Of a stretch of DNA of 64,000 nt, positions 18,730-31,949 are shown piece after piece. Numbering within the stretch: the stretch's first letter is position 1; every line of letters begins with the position of its first letter. Source of the stretch: Pyrenophora tritici-repentis (taxonomy: Eukaryota; Ascomycota; Dothideomycetes; Pleosporales; Pleosporaceae); NCBI RefSeq assembly GCF_003171515.1, contig NC_089393.1:248001-312000 (forward strand), given 5' to 3'. Made by a program: the position numbers and the translations under genes. The notes under the pieces are model-generated. The model was not told where the DNA came from and did not search any database. It saw only the letters and a program-made list of their open reading frames with translations.

Positions 18730-18932
18730 CTGGCAGGTGGAGTGAATGATCGTGGGGTGATGTCGCTTGGGTCCGGCCGTGGTTTCATGCGAGGCTTGCT
18801 TAACGAACGCCTAAGTTAGTGTGGGGTCCATCCAGTCAGACCCTGTAGTATAAAATCGACACACGACAACGACGTCATAACTTCAACACCACCACCCATT
18901 TTCCAGCTCATCGACTTCTCCCGCACGTCGAC
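18730..18932. promoter_or_regulatory. Bidirectional promoter, PDP and RQC1
   Basis: These 203 bp separate the start codons of two divergent genes, so both core promoters must lie here. TATA-like TATAAAA occurs on the plus strand near 18850. Confidence 0.55.
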
Positions 18933-21036
18933 ATGTCTTCACGAGCATTGCGGAGGGCGCAAAAGGAGCTGGAAGAGAAACAAATCCAGGAAAGACTTGC
19001 ACAGGACCAAGAAGATGAGGAAGAGTCGGAACCCGAGGAGGCCCCAAACACAAAGGCGAAACCCAGTTTGTTCGCTCTGTTAGGAGACAGTGGCGGTGTT
19101 GAAGATGAGGATGAGGACGAGGACGAGCCACAGGGAGATCGTGGGCCAAGCGCAGATGCTTCCGACGATCACGCACACGTTACGTCAAAACCTTCAAAGA
19201 AGAGTAAGAAGAAGAAAAAGAAGGCAAAGAACAAGGGAAAGGAAAAGGCTACAGACACTGCTGAAAGTGCTGCTGTGGCCAAGGGTCGATCAGATCTTGA
19301 TGAAATTGATCAGGCACTTCTTGCCCTCAACTTGAGCGCAAGGGGTCAAGCCGTCACTGGTTCGGACGAGCAAGATGCGGCCGTCAGCGAGGAGAAGAAG
19401 CAACTTTTCTCCGTCCTCAGCGTCGAAAGCCCAAATTTGCATGATGCCAACGAGATGAAGAAGTTGTTCGGCCGGGCTACTCTGCAAAATACCGAGGATG
19501 AAGGGCGAAATCGACGTGGCCAGCAGGGCGGCATCGCAGCTGCGATTGCAGGACGTAACGGTCCCGGCGCTCGCAATCTTGCTTCCTTGGGTCTCCGTAG
19601 GAACATCTTCATACAAGGCAAAGAGGAGTGGCCGCGTGCTACATCTGGCGGTCTTGGAATGGAAATTGTCGAGAAGCGAGCAGATGGCTCTGTTGAATAC
19701 AAGTTTGTGCACAACCGCATGTATCAAGATGTCCAGCGACAGTTCCAGCTATGCGTTGCAAGTATGGATCCTGAGCGCATGGTTCAACTTCTCCACCACA
19801 ATCGTAAGTCTGACCACGCCCTATCAATGTATACTGCTAACACTACTCTTAGCCTACCACATCTCTACACTGCTTCAGGTGTCTGAAATCGCAAAGCAAC
19901 AACGAGAGGGTGCTGCTGCCGCAGATATGCTAGAGCGTGCTCTGTTCACATTTGGGCGCTCAGTACACTCCACCTTTGCTGCTAACATGGCTGCTGGAAA
20001 AGCTCGATTAGACTTCCGCCGTCCTGAGAACCGGGAATTCTGGCTCGCTGTATGGCGCTACATTGCCACACTAGGAGTTCGCGCAACATGGCGAACGTCT
20101 TTCGAATGGGCTAAGCTGCTACTCTCCATGGACCCTGAACAAGATCCTTATTGTCTCCGACTACTTATTGACCAGCTAGCTCTGAGAGGTCGAGAACCTG
20201 AGGCTCTGATCAATTTAGTCGAAGCAGATTATCTACAGCGACAGTGGAAGGTACCACCGAACCTCGCTTTCAGTGTTGCACTTGCGTATGATCGTATCAA
20301 GGAACCTCAGAAAGCACGCTCGGCGCTGCGTAATGCTGTCAAGGAGTACCCATGGATAGCAGCCCGGCTGTGCAAGGAGCTCGACATCTCCCCGATACCG
20401 AAGCCAGTGTGGGCCAAGGAACCAAATAACGACTACCAAGAGGTGCTATGTCAACTGTATGTGCCAAAGGCCAAGGACTTGTGGAATACTACAGAAGGCA
20501 CTACCTTGCTAGTAGAGATTTGCTACTCTTTCGAAGAGGAGCTGGGGGCAGGGGAAGACCCATACTGGCTTGCCCAGATACCAGAAAATGATCTAGCTAG
20601 GCATGTTATTCTCTCAGATAACCAGGCGCTCCTGTCACTCCTTGAAGTTCGGGTCAAGTCCAGATATACGTCAGTATCGGACCCCTTGCCGCCTGATGAC
20701 AGCATCGAATCTTACGACACTTCAACAGCGACAGCTGCAGCATTTTCTGGACGTCCCAGGAATGCCGCTCTATTACAGGAACTACTAGCCGATCTCGAAA
20801 TGTGCCGGGACTATTTCGAGAGAATAGGAATCGATAGGCTGACGCAGCAAGATGTGAATGATGAGGATTTATTGCGGGCGTTGGAAGAGGCAAACAGCAG
20901 TTTGGAAGAATTGAGGAGCTACACAGAACGCTTCCAGCTTGTGCAGGAGAGGCTCCACGTAGAAGGTGTACAGGTGGTATTGAACGAGCCTCCTGAGGTG
21001 CGGGGCATTGACACTGGCTCAGATACAGATGAGTAG
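18933..21036 (+). CDS. RQC1: Rqc1/TCF25-family ribosome quality control subunit
   Basis: Exons are 18933-19803 and 19853-21036 (49-bp intron), giving 684 aa. The N-terminus starts SSRALRRAQKELEE and has acidic blocks and a Lys-rich tract (~85-100), as in TCF25/Nulp1. The central and C-terminal part is helical (YHISTLLQVSEIAKQQRE, ADMLERALFTFGRSVH, LDFRRPENREFWLAVWRYI). These are signature stretches of the TCF25 domain. In yeast, Rqc1 joins the 60S-bound complex with Ltn1 and Cdc48 to ubiquitinate stalled nascent chains. The second exon also opens in another frame upstream, which could mislead a gene caller. Length fits the family. Confidence 0.92.
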
Positions 21037-21614
21037 GTAGCGGTGGTCAGGTTGCGCCATGTGCGAGCTGATGGAGGCGTCTCCCGAGAACGCGTCACAG
21101 AGCGTAGAATGACGGCCACTTATAAAAAGTAACGGTATTGCCACACAGGCGAAATATTAAGCCCAGTTTCAGCGCATCCATGGATGTCTGGTCTTTTCTG
21201 CAAGGTGTGATATCACATTTGGCCCCCCCCCCACACGTCTTGCCCAGGGCGGATCCCGACTGCGCGACCCACTTTAGGATGCCGCACCGCACTTGACACG
21301 GTTGTAACAAGCACAGCGTACAGGCAAAGCACAAGGAAGTCGGGAGTTGCAGGTGAGAATGACAGGCAAACACGTCCGTGCAACTTGCGCTAAGGACAGC
21401 TGAAAGACCCTGTTGTCGCTCACGATTGTGACGTACGGCCAGGTTTGTTTATAGCTGGGCTCCGCATAAGCCGCACCGCCTCTGACCTACATCCAAGCCC
21501 CAGATATCAATCCGCACGTGCTCATATACTGCTTGCGCTCGACGCTCCAACATACCATACCATTCTCGACACCCGCCCCGCTACTGAAGTTTACCCGCTC
21601 TCCTACCCGTCGCC
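21037..21614. other. Intergenic
   Basis: 3' flank of RQC1 and promoter of the RhoGAP gene. It contains a run of C at about 21224-21233. No gene seen. Confidence 0.45.
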
Positions 21615-24205
21615 ATGAGCGGCGTGCGTGCTCACATCGCCAACCGGCTGCGCAGCTCGTCACTCTCAGCCGTCCCCCCGCCACAGCACAGTTCAAACTA
21701 CTCACCAGATCTCGCCAAAATCGCCGCTTCTATCCTCTACCGCTCGCCGCTTCCCTCTCCGGAAGGCAGGCCCGTCTTCATCCTCAACGCTGCTGCCCTC
21801 CCTGACTCTCACGAGGCCGATTACGACTCGCTCCTCCCCTATGTCCTGGCACGCCTACCGGAAGAAGACGAGCTCCTGAAGGGATTCGAATATGAAGTCG
21901 TCTTTTTTGCCGGCGACGGCGACGGCTCAGTCACAAGCAAGAAACATCGCCCAGGCTGGGGCTGGTTCCTGCAGGCGTACCATGTCTTATCCAGGGCCAT
22001 GCGCAAGCGACTACAGAGGCTGTATATCGTGCACGAGAAGGCCTGGGTTAGGATTCTGACTGAGATCTTCTCCACCATTGTTAGTCCAAAGTTCAGGCGA
22101 AAAATTTACCATTGTACGCTTCCCCCCTGAACTGCTTACACGTGTGCTGACTCCCGACAGTATCCAGTCTGACGCAACTTGGCCGTGAGATTCCCATCGA
22201 GGATCTCCTGATACCCCCGTCGACATACCTCGCTGACCGCCGCGTGTCTGAACACATCTCCGCATCCAACGACAGCGGCAAACGAGCATTCGGCACTCGC
22301 AATCCATTCCCTACAAGCGTCAATGGCAAGACCCGCTTCCCCCGCGTTCTTAGGGAGACGACAAGCTTCGTGCTGATGGAACAGAATATCGTGTCAGAAG
22401 GCCTGTTCCGGGTGCCACCACACTCGAGACTGCGTGACTCACTAAAGGAAGCCTACGACAGGGGCCAGAAGTACATCATCTGGAAAGACAATGAAGTAAC
22501 GCTACCAGTACCACCCTATGCACATGCAGAGCACCAGGATGAGATCATAGCCGAGGTCGTCCCTACAGATGCATACTCAGTCTACATGGCCGCTGCTATG
22601 ATCAAGGCCTGGTACGCCTCCTTGCGAATTCCCATCTTCCCGACAGAGTCATACAGGGACCTACGCAGGCTATATGGTGACAGCCAAGAGGTCCTTGAAC
22701 TAGAAAAGCTGACCGACCTATTCTCGCCCACATCCGAATGGTCTCTGCTGCCAGGTCAATCTCGCGAAATCCTATGCAGGCATCTTCTCCCTCTTATGAG
22801 TGCGATATCAGCGCGGAGAGAGCAGAACAAGATGAACGCTGAGAACCTAGCCGTTTGCTTTGCGCCAGGACTGCTACGCGGGCCTGATCAACTTGAAGAT
22901 GCGAAGATGTCTTCCATTATAAGGAGGATTTTCACCCAAGCTGTCAGGATGTGGTCTGAGGGGCTAAGGGAGGCTTGTGGTCAGACGGACGACGCATTCT
23001 ACGAAGGACTAAAGCTGCCCTACAATGAGCACGACTGGGAAGACCCGCCGGATGCAACGAGGAATTCAATGGATAGTGATGGGTCGCTGGAAGATCAGAT
23101 CAGCGGCATAACCTTGCTGGATAACGAGAAGCTGCCCACTTTCCGCGAGCCACGTCAAGAGCAAGGCGATGAAATGCCACCTCCGCTGCCACCACGCACC
23201 CGTGCCCCATCTACTAAATCGTCCACCGACTCGATCCAGAGGAAACCCGCGCCGCCCCTTGCAGTGCCTCCTCGCTACTCCACCGTCATATCAGACGCCC
23301 CGGAGGACGTGGCTGAATCACCCATTGCCTACGCCGCGACCATGGACGGCTTCTCCCCACGCCGAAACGACGAATGCAGCATGGGAAAAGCGCCTGCTGT
23401 GCCGCCGCGATGGAACGGCCCGTCGGATGAGAAGAAGTCTGGTACGAGCAGCCCAGTCCTTCCTATGTCAGCTTCTACTCGCGTGCAAGATGATACGCCT
23501 GTACAAATTTCCACTCCTCTTACGCCTCAACTCAATATTCCTAAGAGGAAGACCCTGACTGCGATGCAGATTGACAATGTCTCCAAGGCCGTCGTCGCGC
23601 AGGATGAAGCGTACAAAACCCAACCCATGGGCGGTATGGCACTTCCTGGGCTCACAGGTAATACACCCATCAAACGGGGTCCGTCATCCGTATACAGCGG
23701 AAACAGCGAGAATGCAACCTCGCCGCTTCTGACATCGCCTCAAAGCGCCGTCTCAGCACCTGCAACAGAACCTGCTTTCCGCCGCCCAAGCATTCCCTTT
23801 TCCGCAACAACGCCACCAAGCCGCAGCCCCAGCATCACCTCGCTCGCTCGCCCCGTATACCCAAAGCCACCCCACGTCCCCATCATAAGGCACCCTTCCC
23901 CTCCAAAAGCAACAACCACGACGCTTCCCGTCCCCACGGCAGCACCTCGACTCCGCACTCCCAGCCCAGGCCTCATGCACCGTATGCCGAGTTTCGAAAA
24001 ATTCAACGCCGCCGCAAAAGACCAAGGCAACAAGTCTGCTGCTGCTGATGGCGACCAAGAGAGTGGGGTCGATAGGGGTAGCACGCTGAAGCCCAAGAAG
24101 ATGAATTTGAAGAAACAGTCCGTCGAGGATTTGAGGCGGTTGTATGAGGAGAGGGCGGGCACGGCGAGTGTGCTTGTGCAGGCGGGTAAGCAGAGGAATG
24201 TTTGA
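21615..24205 (+). CDS. BCH/CRAL-TRIO-like plus RhoGAP protein (Ecm25-like)
   Basis: Exons are 21615-22113 and 22161-24205 (47-bp intron GTACGC...GACAG), giving 847 aa. Residues ~35-175 resemble a divergent Sec14/BCH lobe (FILNAAALP, YVLARLPEEDELL, LQRLYIVHEKAWVRIL). A RhoGAP domain follows at ~215-430; the arginine finger is in SEGLFRVPP near residue 250 and the helix NKMNAENLAVCFAPGLLR is intact. The second half is disordered and rich in Pro/Ser with PPLPPR-type SH3-binding motifs. The order matches fungal Ecm25-type proteins, linked in yeast to Cdc42 control of polarity and endocytosis. Which Rho GTPase it acts on cannot be read from sequence. Confidence 0.9.
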
Positions 24206-24891
24206 GTCGCCCTTTATTTACTTCCATCCGTTTATTGATAATATCATGGAGTGAGAGGGGGAGGGGTGACGGGGTTGGGGGGTTACTCGACAATTTTTTC
24301 TTTTCTTCTCTTCTTTCCTTTGTTATGTGTATATATTATTTATACCCACCCTAGTAGTGTCTTTATTTATTTACATACCTATCTGATACTAACCAGCAAC
24401 TACTTAATATACTTTTTTTCTTTCTTATTATTTGCATGTGCTGCGGATATCATGATTCTCTCGATGCGTGTGTGCCTTTTCGTGGGGACTCAAAGTCACA
24501 GCTGACGTGGGCAACCAATTTGGGAATCACAGTTAATGAATTCTTCCGTATATGGATTAAGACTGAACATGCCGAAACTTTACACAACATTCCTCTCTCT
24601 CTCTCTCTTGTTCCTTGCATCTCATTCACCCATTCATCCTCTCTCACATTAGCCGTATAGCAACGACAACCGTGTATACAAGGCTCATTGTCCGCTCAAC
24701 AAGATGAATTGGCCCTGATTGAATCCAAGGGGGTCTTAGTTTCCAGATGCATCGGCTTTGTAAGCCATACCCTACGCGCGCCTATGGCACGACACATGCC
24801 CGACACAACCAAACCATCCAGACCTTTGTGCTTCTATTCAGAAACTTCAACTCCAAATCATGATTTACTTGACCAAGTTATATGCCAAGTG
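24206..24891. other. Convergent 3' intergenic region
   Basis: Pyrimidine-rich 3' flanks of two convergent genes, with a CT microsatellite near 24592-24608. No gene seen. Confidence 0.5.
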
Positions 24892-27825
24892 TCAGCTTAT
24901 GGGCCCAGAGCTACCATTCGGACTTTGCCACCATCCCGCGTCGTAACTCTCTTGTGCATGTCCATCATGCGCGCCTTGTGTGTACGCCGTGTTATCCTGC
25001 GGCGGTGCAAAGTTATTCGGGTGGGTATACCCTCTGTTGCCACCGTGGTTGTTGGAGCCGTCGTATACGCCGCCTTGAACGCCCGGGTAGTTGTTCATGT
25101 GGCTGGATTGCCAATCGTCGACGAACTTGAAGCCTTGGCGGTTGATTCGGTCTTCGGGGTCGGTTGTGTGTAGTACGGTTTCCAGTCCCATGGGGCTCAT
25201 TTGCTGGTAGCTGTGGCGTGGTAGTATCGGCCCTGGCAAGCCTGGTATTGCTGGGAGACCATGTCAGTAGATGTCCTTGGTGAGATATGAGGAGATTAAA
25301 CTTACGATTCCAAAATATGCCTTCACCTGTGTCTGGGGTGGGCGATGTCATTGTCGTGGGTATGTTGGCTGATGTGGAGACGGACTGCGGGTACTGGTAG
25401 TTTGATATTGGCAAGCTATTGTAGACGTCTTGGATGGGAGTGTGGCCAACAACAGGGGACTGGTGGCTTTGGTTGGAGACTACACTGCTGGGTCGCGAGT
25501 TTGCAAGGTGGGTGGCTAATTGCAACCGGTTCTGAGAAGCAAACATCGTCAAGCTCTCCCTCCTTTGAGGCGGTAGTGGATGGATGCGCCCAGGTCCTAT
25601 GCGATTCCCAGTTATGGTCCGAGAATTTGGCGCCATTAGAAGAGGGTCTGCCGGAGGACTGACTGTGCCAACTGGTTTATCTGGGTCGCTCTTTGGTATC
25701 AATTGAGAATTGCGCAACTCGTCAGGGAAAGGTAGATTCCACGTGTTAGCCAAAGTGTATATTATCCGGAAGCTTCTTGCACCAAAGTAGTGACATTCGT
25801 GAAGATCCTCCAGGCCTTGCAAGCTCTCAACAAGATTCTTTCGAGAGGTCTCATTGTCTTTGGAATACAGCAAGTGTACAACGCTGACGGTGAGAAGAAT
25901 GTGTGGTATGAGTAGATGTGCTGTTCGGAAGCTATATAATTTTCGGTAGAGCCTCACTAATTCTGAAACTTCATTGGCTGCATTGATGCAGATGGCCCGA
26001 GGTTGCACATCCGAGTGGATGAGGTCGACTTTGAGTAGCGGGCGAAAGAGGTGGACAACGATGTTATAGTATAGCATGCTATATGAGGATTTAGTGTTGC
26101 AATCAACGCAAGAGGGGTCGTTGTACATACTGTAGCACTATGATATGTGGTTCGGGTTGCCTCTTGCCCTCTAACCTCATTGGAAGTGGTAGCTTCTTGT
26201 ACCAGTTCTGATACTTGCGGTAACAGTCCAACAATTTTAGGCTGGTTAGTTGATCTTTTGGCGCAAAGAACATGTAGTTGTTGTCATTTACGAGCTCTGA
26301 AAGCGAAGAAAACTCTTGCAGAAACAAGCGGGTAGTCACTATACCAGCTGGAGCATGTGAAGCGTTGGGGTATGCCTCAGGAGGGCTGGGAGCCTCTTCA
26401 AGTATGGGCTTGTCGAGAGTAATGGCGGCTCGGGGAAGTTGGGAAATACGACCCATGACAATAGTCCAGATTCTGCGTCGCGTTAGCCAACTGTATAACA
26501 CCATGTGGCTTAGCACCTACGTATCTACGGTAAAACAGCCCCAAAAGGTAACCTTTCGGACTTCGACTTCGCTCGGAGTCAAGTTGAGAGTGGCATCAGC
26601 ACCATATTTTAGATGTAACCCAAGTTCGACACACATGCGGATACATCTTCCCATGTAGCCAAAGCCTGAACTGTCCCTTCCTTTGCTCGGCTCCCGCATT
26701 GACATGATACATAGCGCCTGGACCGTCGTGAGACTCGGGGTTTCATCGTCAAATAGCATGCGTCTAGCCTCAGCAAAGAAGTGGTCGCCCGCCGTGCGGA
26801 AGTTGTTCGGGTCGGTACGGCCTGCAAGATCGTCTGTAAGGTGACAGGCGTATGCGCATATGGCGTTGACAAGCAATGAGCAGCAGTACTTGTCCCGACC
26901 GGCTTTGAAATCTTTATAAAAGCACTCTCGGCTGAATAGGACGTAGAATGGATGACTCCAGGTAAAATAGAGATCAAGCAGCTTCTCAACGAATTCAATG
27001 TCGTCGGTTACATTCGTCCATGTCGAACCTTGACGCTCAGGCTTTACCATGTTCGTGCGCAGACGACCGCCACTGAAGTTTTCTTCTTCAGGAACGAGAC
27101 CTAGGCTAGCAGAGTGTCCAAAGTGTCTACTTTGGCCGGTGATAGTCACAGTCGGCTTTCCAAGTAGCACACTTAGCTCGGACTCGAGGCTTTGCACGTC
27201 GACGGGCGTGTTAGGAGACAGTGTCTCGTTCTTGCGCCATTGCTCGGCCAGGGCGTGGGTGTCAAGGCTCGGGTCCTTTCGAATGTGCTGAATAAATTCG
27301 TATACATTTTCTTCGGGCAGTTTCCTCAACGAATTGATCATGTACTCTGCGCTGGAGACATCTTCGGGGCCAGAGGTAGCGGCGCGGGAAGCATCACGCT
27401 TGGTACCTGCATTGTTTGTGGTAGTGAGGCCGGATTTTGTGCGGCGACTCTCGCTCTCAGCATCGTAATGGCATTCAGTCTTGTAAACAGCCGTGCAGGT
27501 TGCGCAGACGGGAGTGCCGCCATCACACTGTGGGGTCGAGTGTCAGCAAGGAAGCGTCCCCCAGTCTCGGGAAAACGACCCGAGCAAATGTTATGGGTAA
27601 GTATATGGCAATGAGTCGTCCGCGGAGGCGAAGATGCAACATCAGACCATATACCTATCTTGGTACGCCATTATGCACTGAGAATATACTTACTTTGGAC
27701 TTGCGTTTGCGGCATGGGACACAGGCTGATTGAACACAACGCCGCTTACTCGCCTTGGCATCCTGAGCATATGAGTTGTCCTGTTCGTCGGGGTTGGAAG
27801 AGGGGGCAGCAGCGCTACGGGCCAT
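24892..27825 (-). CDS. Zn2Cys6 transcription factor with fungal-specific domain (NirA-like)
   Basis: There are five exons: 27825-27694, 27527-26521, 26472-26131, 26078-25306 and 25250-24892, giving 870 aa. Introns are 166, 48, 52 and 55 bp and all phases close. The zinc cluster is Cys35-x2-Cys38-x6-Cys45-x6-Cys52-x2-Cys55-x7-Cys63, with the basic loop RKRKSK. The first intron falls between Lys44 and Cys45. The middle is a fungal_trans domain (LLDLYFTWSHPFYVLFSRECF, YMGRCIRMCVELGLHLKYG, FWGCFTVDTIWTIVMGR). The C-terminus is Asn/Gly/Gln-rich. The cluster sequence resembles NirA/NIT-4 factors; whether it controls nitrate use is uncertain, and no nitrate genes are nearby. The 1.4-kb upstream region is long for this window. 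Confidence 0.9.
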
Positions 27826-29214
27826 GGTTGATGATCACCAGCAGAGTGAGGGACAGTCTAGGTAGGCTCCGTGGGGAACTGGTTATGGCATTGTGAACTG
27901 GATAGAAATGTAGCACGGGCAATTAGCCACCGCTAGGGGAAGTGGCAGAGCGAGTTCGGATTAGGTAGCTGTGACGTTGGTGCCAACCTCCAACGGGCCT
28001 GCCTTAGTTGGGGTTCGGTAAGAATGGAATACAAAGGACATGGATTTTGGGCAGGGTGGCGAACGGGAATCTTGTCCAACACCACAAGCTTCGAGTAAGT
28101 CGCGAACAAATCTCGATTGGCCGCGCCAACCGCTGATCTATGGATGGGGGTCCAACGCGTACTGCAGTAGCTGCAGGGTCGAATCGAAGATGGTGCCCAT
28201 ATGTGGAAATTCGCATCGAGATCTGAGGTGCCATGTGTCAGTTATTCCGCGGCGGCCATGTCCGCGAGACGTTCCCGTGTAACGTGAGGCGAGGCCTGCC
28301 TTGCTTCCTTTTCACCGAGCCTGGCCCAAGCTGGTGGCGGAGCCCTCAGCGTTCCATGGCCATACTGTCCAAGCAGAATTTTCAATCTTGTCCAGCAAAC
28401 AGTGGCAGCAAGCACTGCTAGCTTCGGCATGGTGCACCGAGCCATCTGCCAAGCACTGCTACATGTGGGTAGTGCGAGCCAGAGGAGAAGCTTGCCCTGT
28501 CATCTCTCCGTGTGGGGGAACAGCTTGTTAACCGGTTGCATGCACCAAGATAAACTCAAAGTGTCGTTGATTCAAGGCCCGTCTAGGCCATGTTCGCAGT
28601 TGGCGGCTGCAAGCGAATGATCTCCAGGGGAGCTTTCTTTCGTGGAGGAAGGCCCGATAACATGACCGCCCACCCACATCTGCCACCCTGCCGCTGTGGG
28701 TTGTGCGCTCCGTTAGCCGCTTCCGATGCGGCTCGACGGTACATGCTTCATGCTTCGTCCCGATGCCGACGGCCTCGTGGACCAGCAAGTTCGGTACATG
28801 CGTGGGTATACGTGGCAGTACCATTACCGCTCTGCTGGGAGCTTGGAACGATGCCGGGACGGCATGCACGGCATTTACTACTGGAAACACCAGACATGGC
28901 ATGATTGGATCGCATCACATGCACCTATTCCACCATAGCTCTGAACCCGAGGCCTAGATTTGAGTCGACACCGGCTTCGCTCCGTCGCCGTCACCTTTTA
29001 TGCCTCATGCGGAGTGGCACACCGAATCCCACCCACTGAGTTTGCTTATCAGGAAAATCTCACATGCACCGCTCCTACGGTGCAGGATGCAACTTGATGG
29101 CATCAATGATGATACAAGTCTAATAACTTCTATTCGTCTCGAGCGTGGTGGCGTTAGAGCCTCGTAACCCCAACACCTAAACTCCTTTTCGTTTTCAACC
29201 GTGGCGAGTTCCCC
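27826..29214. other. Promoter-side region of the Zn2Cys6 factor, no gene
   Basis: 1.39 kb with only short overlapping frames that lack domains or consistent splice sites. It probably holds the promoter of the regulator and the 3' flank of chorismate synthase. Confidence 0.45.
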
Positions 29215-30556
29215 CTACTCTTGGGTGCCATTAACAGGCACCACGCCCTTCAACGGTGGCAACAGACTCCTCGCTCCTTGCCTCGCCTGCTGCGCCAGAA
29301 CTGCATCCATGATTACCAAAGCAGCCATGGTCTCGACAATGGGCACCGCACGTGGGACCACACAGGGATCGTGCCTACCCTTGGCCTCGAGCACGCCATC
29401 TTCCTGATCGTACGTCACAGTTGACTGAGCTTGTCCAATCGTTGCAGCGGGCTTGAATGCTACGTTGAAGTAAATGGGCGCGCCGTTTGTGATACCACCC
29501 TGGATTCCGCCAGAGTTGTTCGTCTTGGTCGTGAGCTTGGGCTTGGAGCGGTAGACATGCGCAGACGGGTTTTCGCCTGCGGGGACAGCAGGCGCCTTGA
29601 TGAAGGCATCGTTGTGGATGGAGCCAGGCAGTTGCGCGCCGCCAAAGCCAGAGCCAATCTCGAAGCCTTTTGTTGCCGGAATGGACAACATGGCATGTCC
29701 CAGCTTCGCCTCCAGCTTGTCAAAGCATGGCTCTCCCAACCCTGTCGGGCAGTTCCGGATGACGCATGTCACTGTGCCGCCTATGCTGTCGTGCGCGTCC
29801 CGGTATTTTGCAATCAAATCCTCCATGCGCTTGGTAACGTCGTCGCTAGGACACCGCACTGGCAGAAACTCGTCTACCTTTTCGCGTGTGATGGAGTCGA
29901 TCAACTTGAGGTATTCTGGGTTGGTCGAGGCCGTAGGGTGTTCGGCTGTGGGAGGGAAGAGGAACTCGTTTCCGATCGAGTTTGTGAATGCGACGATTTC
30001 GATGCCGTAGGCTTCGCGGAGGTACTTCTCAGCGATTGCGCCAGCAGCCACCCTTCCTGTGTCCTGTTAGTGCTTCTGTGACAGTCGTGCGTACTGGACC
30101 ACGTACCAATGGTCTCACGAGCACTACTCCGGCCACCGCCTGAGCTCGCCTTCACACCGTACTTCTCCAGGTATGTCCAGTCGGCATGGCTGGGCCTTGG
30201 GTACTTGTCCATAGTCTGGTTGCCATAGTCCTGCTTGCGCTGGTTCTCGTTCATGACCCTGATGCCAATCGGCGTGCCCAGTGTGATTCCAAACTCTGTA
30301 CCGGACTGGATTTCGACGCGATCCTTCTCATTGCGGGGTGTTGTGATGGCTGACTGGCCAGGTCGACGGCGCGTCATCTGGGGTTGGATGTCACTCTCGG
30401 TGAGAGCCATGCCTGGCGGGCAGCCGTCGATGATGGCGCCAACGGAGAGACAGTGGGATTCGCCATAGCTACGACTATTAGTATGCGCGAGCGCGATCAA
30501 AAAAGGCCATTGTGTGCATACGTGGTGACCCTGAAGTGTGTGCCGAATGTAGACAT
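29215..30556 (-). CDS. ARO2: Chorismate synthase
   Basis: Exons are 30556-30522, 30468-30107 and 30056-29215 (introns 53 and 50 bp), giving 412 aa. It makes chorismate from EPSP in the last common step of the shikimate pathway, using reduced FMN. Signature motifs are [20 protein letters not shown] across the first splice junction, the [14 protein letters not shown] region, [20 protein letters not shown] across the second junction, and [10 protein letters not shown] with [13 protein letters not shown] near the end. All conserved signature blocks of the family are present. Fungal enzymes also carry an NADPH-flavin reductase activity. The second intron has an earlier AG (ACTAACAG) seven bases before the used acceptor; only the later one keeps the GR of the motif. 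Confidence 0.96.
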
Positions 30557-31949
30557 GGTGGTCGTGCTGGTGTAGTGGGAACTCGGTTCTTGGAACTTGA
30601 GTAGCGAATTTGGTCAAAGGAACGTGCAATTCTTCTATATGGCAACAATTTCTTAAATCTATAATTTCATGAAGCAATGTGTCTCGTGAAAAGGGCCAGA
30701 CGCGTGCACTAGAGTAATCAACGTCAGAGTCACTCTAGGAGTTTTATTTATTTAGCGGGGCGCGGAGCTGACCTAGGACCCCGATCTCGGTCGCCGATGG
30801 TAGGGCTGACATGAGCATACCATCTCCCTCACCGTATCGAATCTCTCAACGCTACACCACAATCTATCACCCAGGAGTCATAAAGTACTGGATATACCGG
30901 TGTAAAAAACTCACTGTAGTCGCCAGACACGTCCATTGGGTGCAATATCACTTGGATTGTCGGTGCTTTGCAGAGAACATTAGTTGAGCTTCTGGATGAT
31001 AAGATTTCGATTTCCGCCACATCCCGGCCATGGACGACAAATCATATGCATAGAGTAGATATGACACCAGCGGTGGTCATGGTAGAGATTGCGGGTAAGT
31101 ACCTAATGAGATGGTCGTAGCACTGGAAGAGAACGTGGCCGAGAAGCATAGTGTCGGATTCTCCCGCAACTAAAGGTAAATTCGGTCATTCAAGAACATG
31201 TCCAACGCGAATCAGATCCTTGGGGCCAATACCTGGGGATTATCGGAAGATGACTACATATGATCAAGAGATCCAATTCAAAGAAGGTAGGCCTCATTGA
31301 AGATGTTCCTGGGTATGGTACCAGGATCTTGGAACTGCATCATCCTCAGTCCCGAGAGAGCGCGACTGACCATTTTCAACCAACTGCCAGGCCTCAGACA
31401 AGAGTTGTGTTGTAAAGAAGGCAATCGCGGGGTTAGCAGCGCCCAGTGTCGCCGAGAAGAAGATGCAACAACCCCGCGCCAAATCGACGTCGTATGCGTT
31501 GTTCTTGCGCTGTACAAAGTTGATCGATTGGCAGTCGCAAAGACGTGGGCAAGTGGGCCGAACAACTGGAAGGCGATCCCGCGCAAGATGAGTCCTCCAG
31601 ATGAACAACCTCCTGGTTGAGAGGGAGGAGTGACAGGCGTGACAGTCGGTCTAGGTTCAGACTAGGGTGATACGGAGCAACACGACCATGAATGCAGAAT
31701 GCGCAACCCGTCCGCAAAGTCAAACATGAGAAAGAAGGAAATCGATGTTGCCATTGATGGGTGAATGGAAAAGCCACAAATGTGCGCACGTTGCAGATGC
31801 CGACCAACTGGCAGCAAGCACGAAGATCGCCCGGGATTACTAGCGCGGACCCTTGCCGTGACCTCTCAAGAAGTTTTGCTTCTAGACAGCAACACTACCC
31901 CCCCAAACACCCCTCAATTTCTCTATCAACATCCGCCTAAACCGCCATC
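30557..31949. other. Divergent intergenic region, chorismate synthase and porin
   Basis: 1.39 kb between two divergent genes. It includes one copy of the 75-bp dispersed repeat, listed separately. No gene is supported. Confidence 0.45.
30868..30942 (-). repeat. Dispersed miniature element, copy A (inverted)
   Basis: Its reverse complement shares the core GACGTGTCTGGCGACTACAG with copies at 60055-60130 and 61985-62060. All three end in CACC/GGTG-type termini. It is more diverged than the other two. Confidence 0.65.

Noticed and set aside
29431..30081. 216-codon plus ORF
   Set aside because: Antisense shadow of chorismate synthase.
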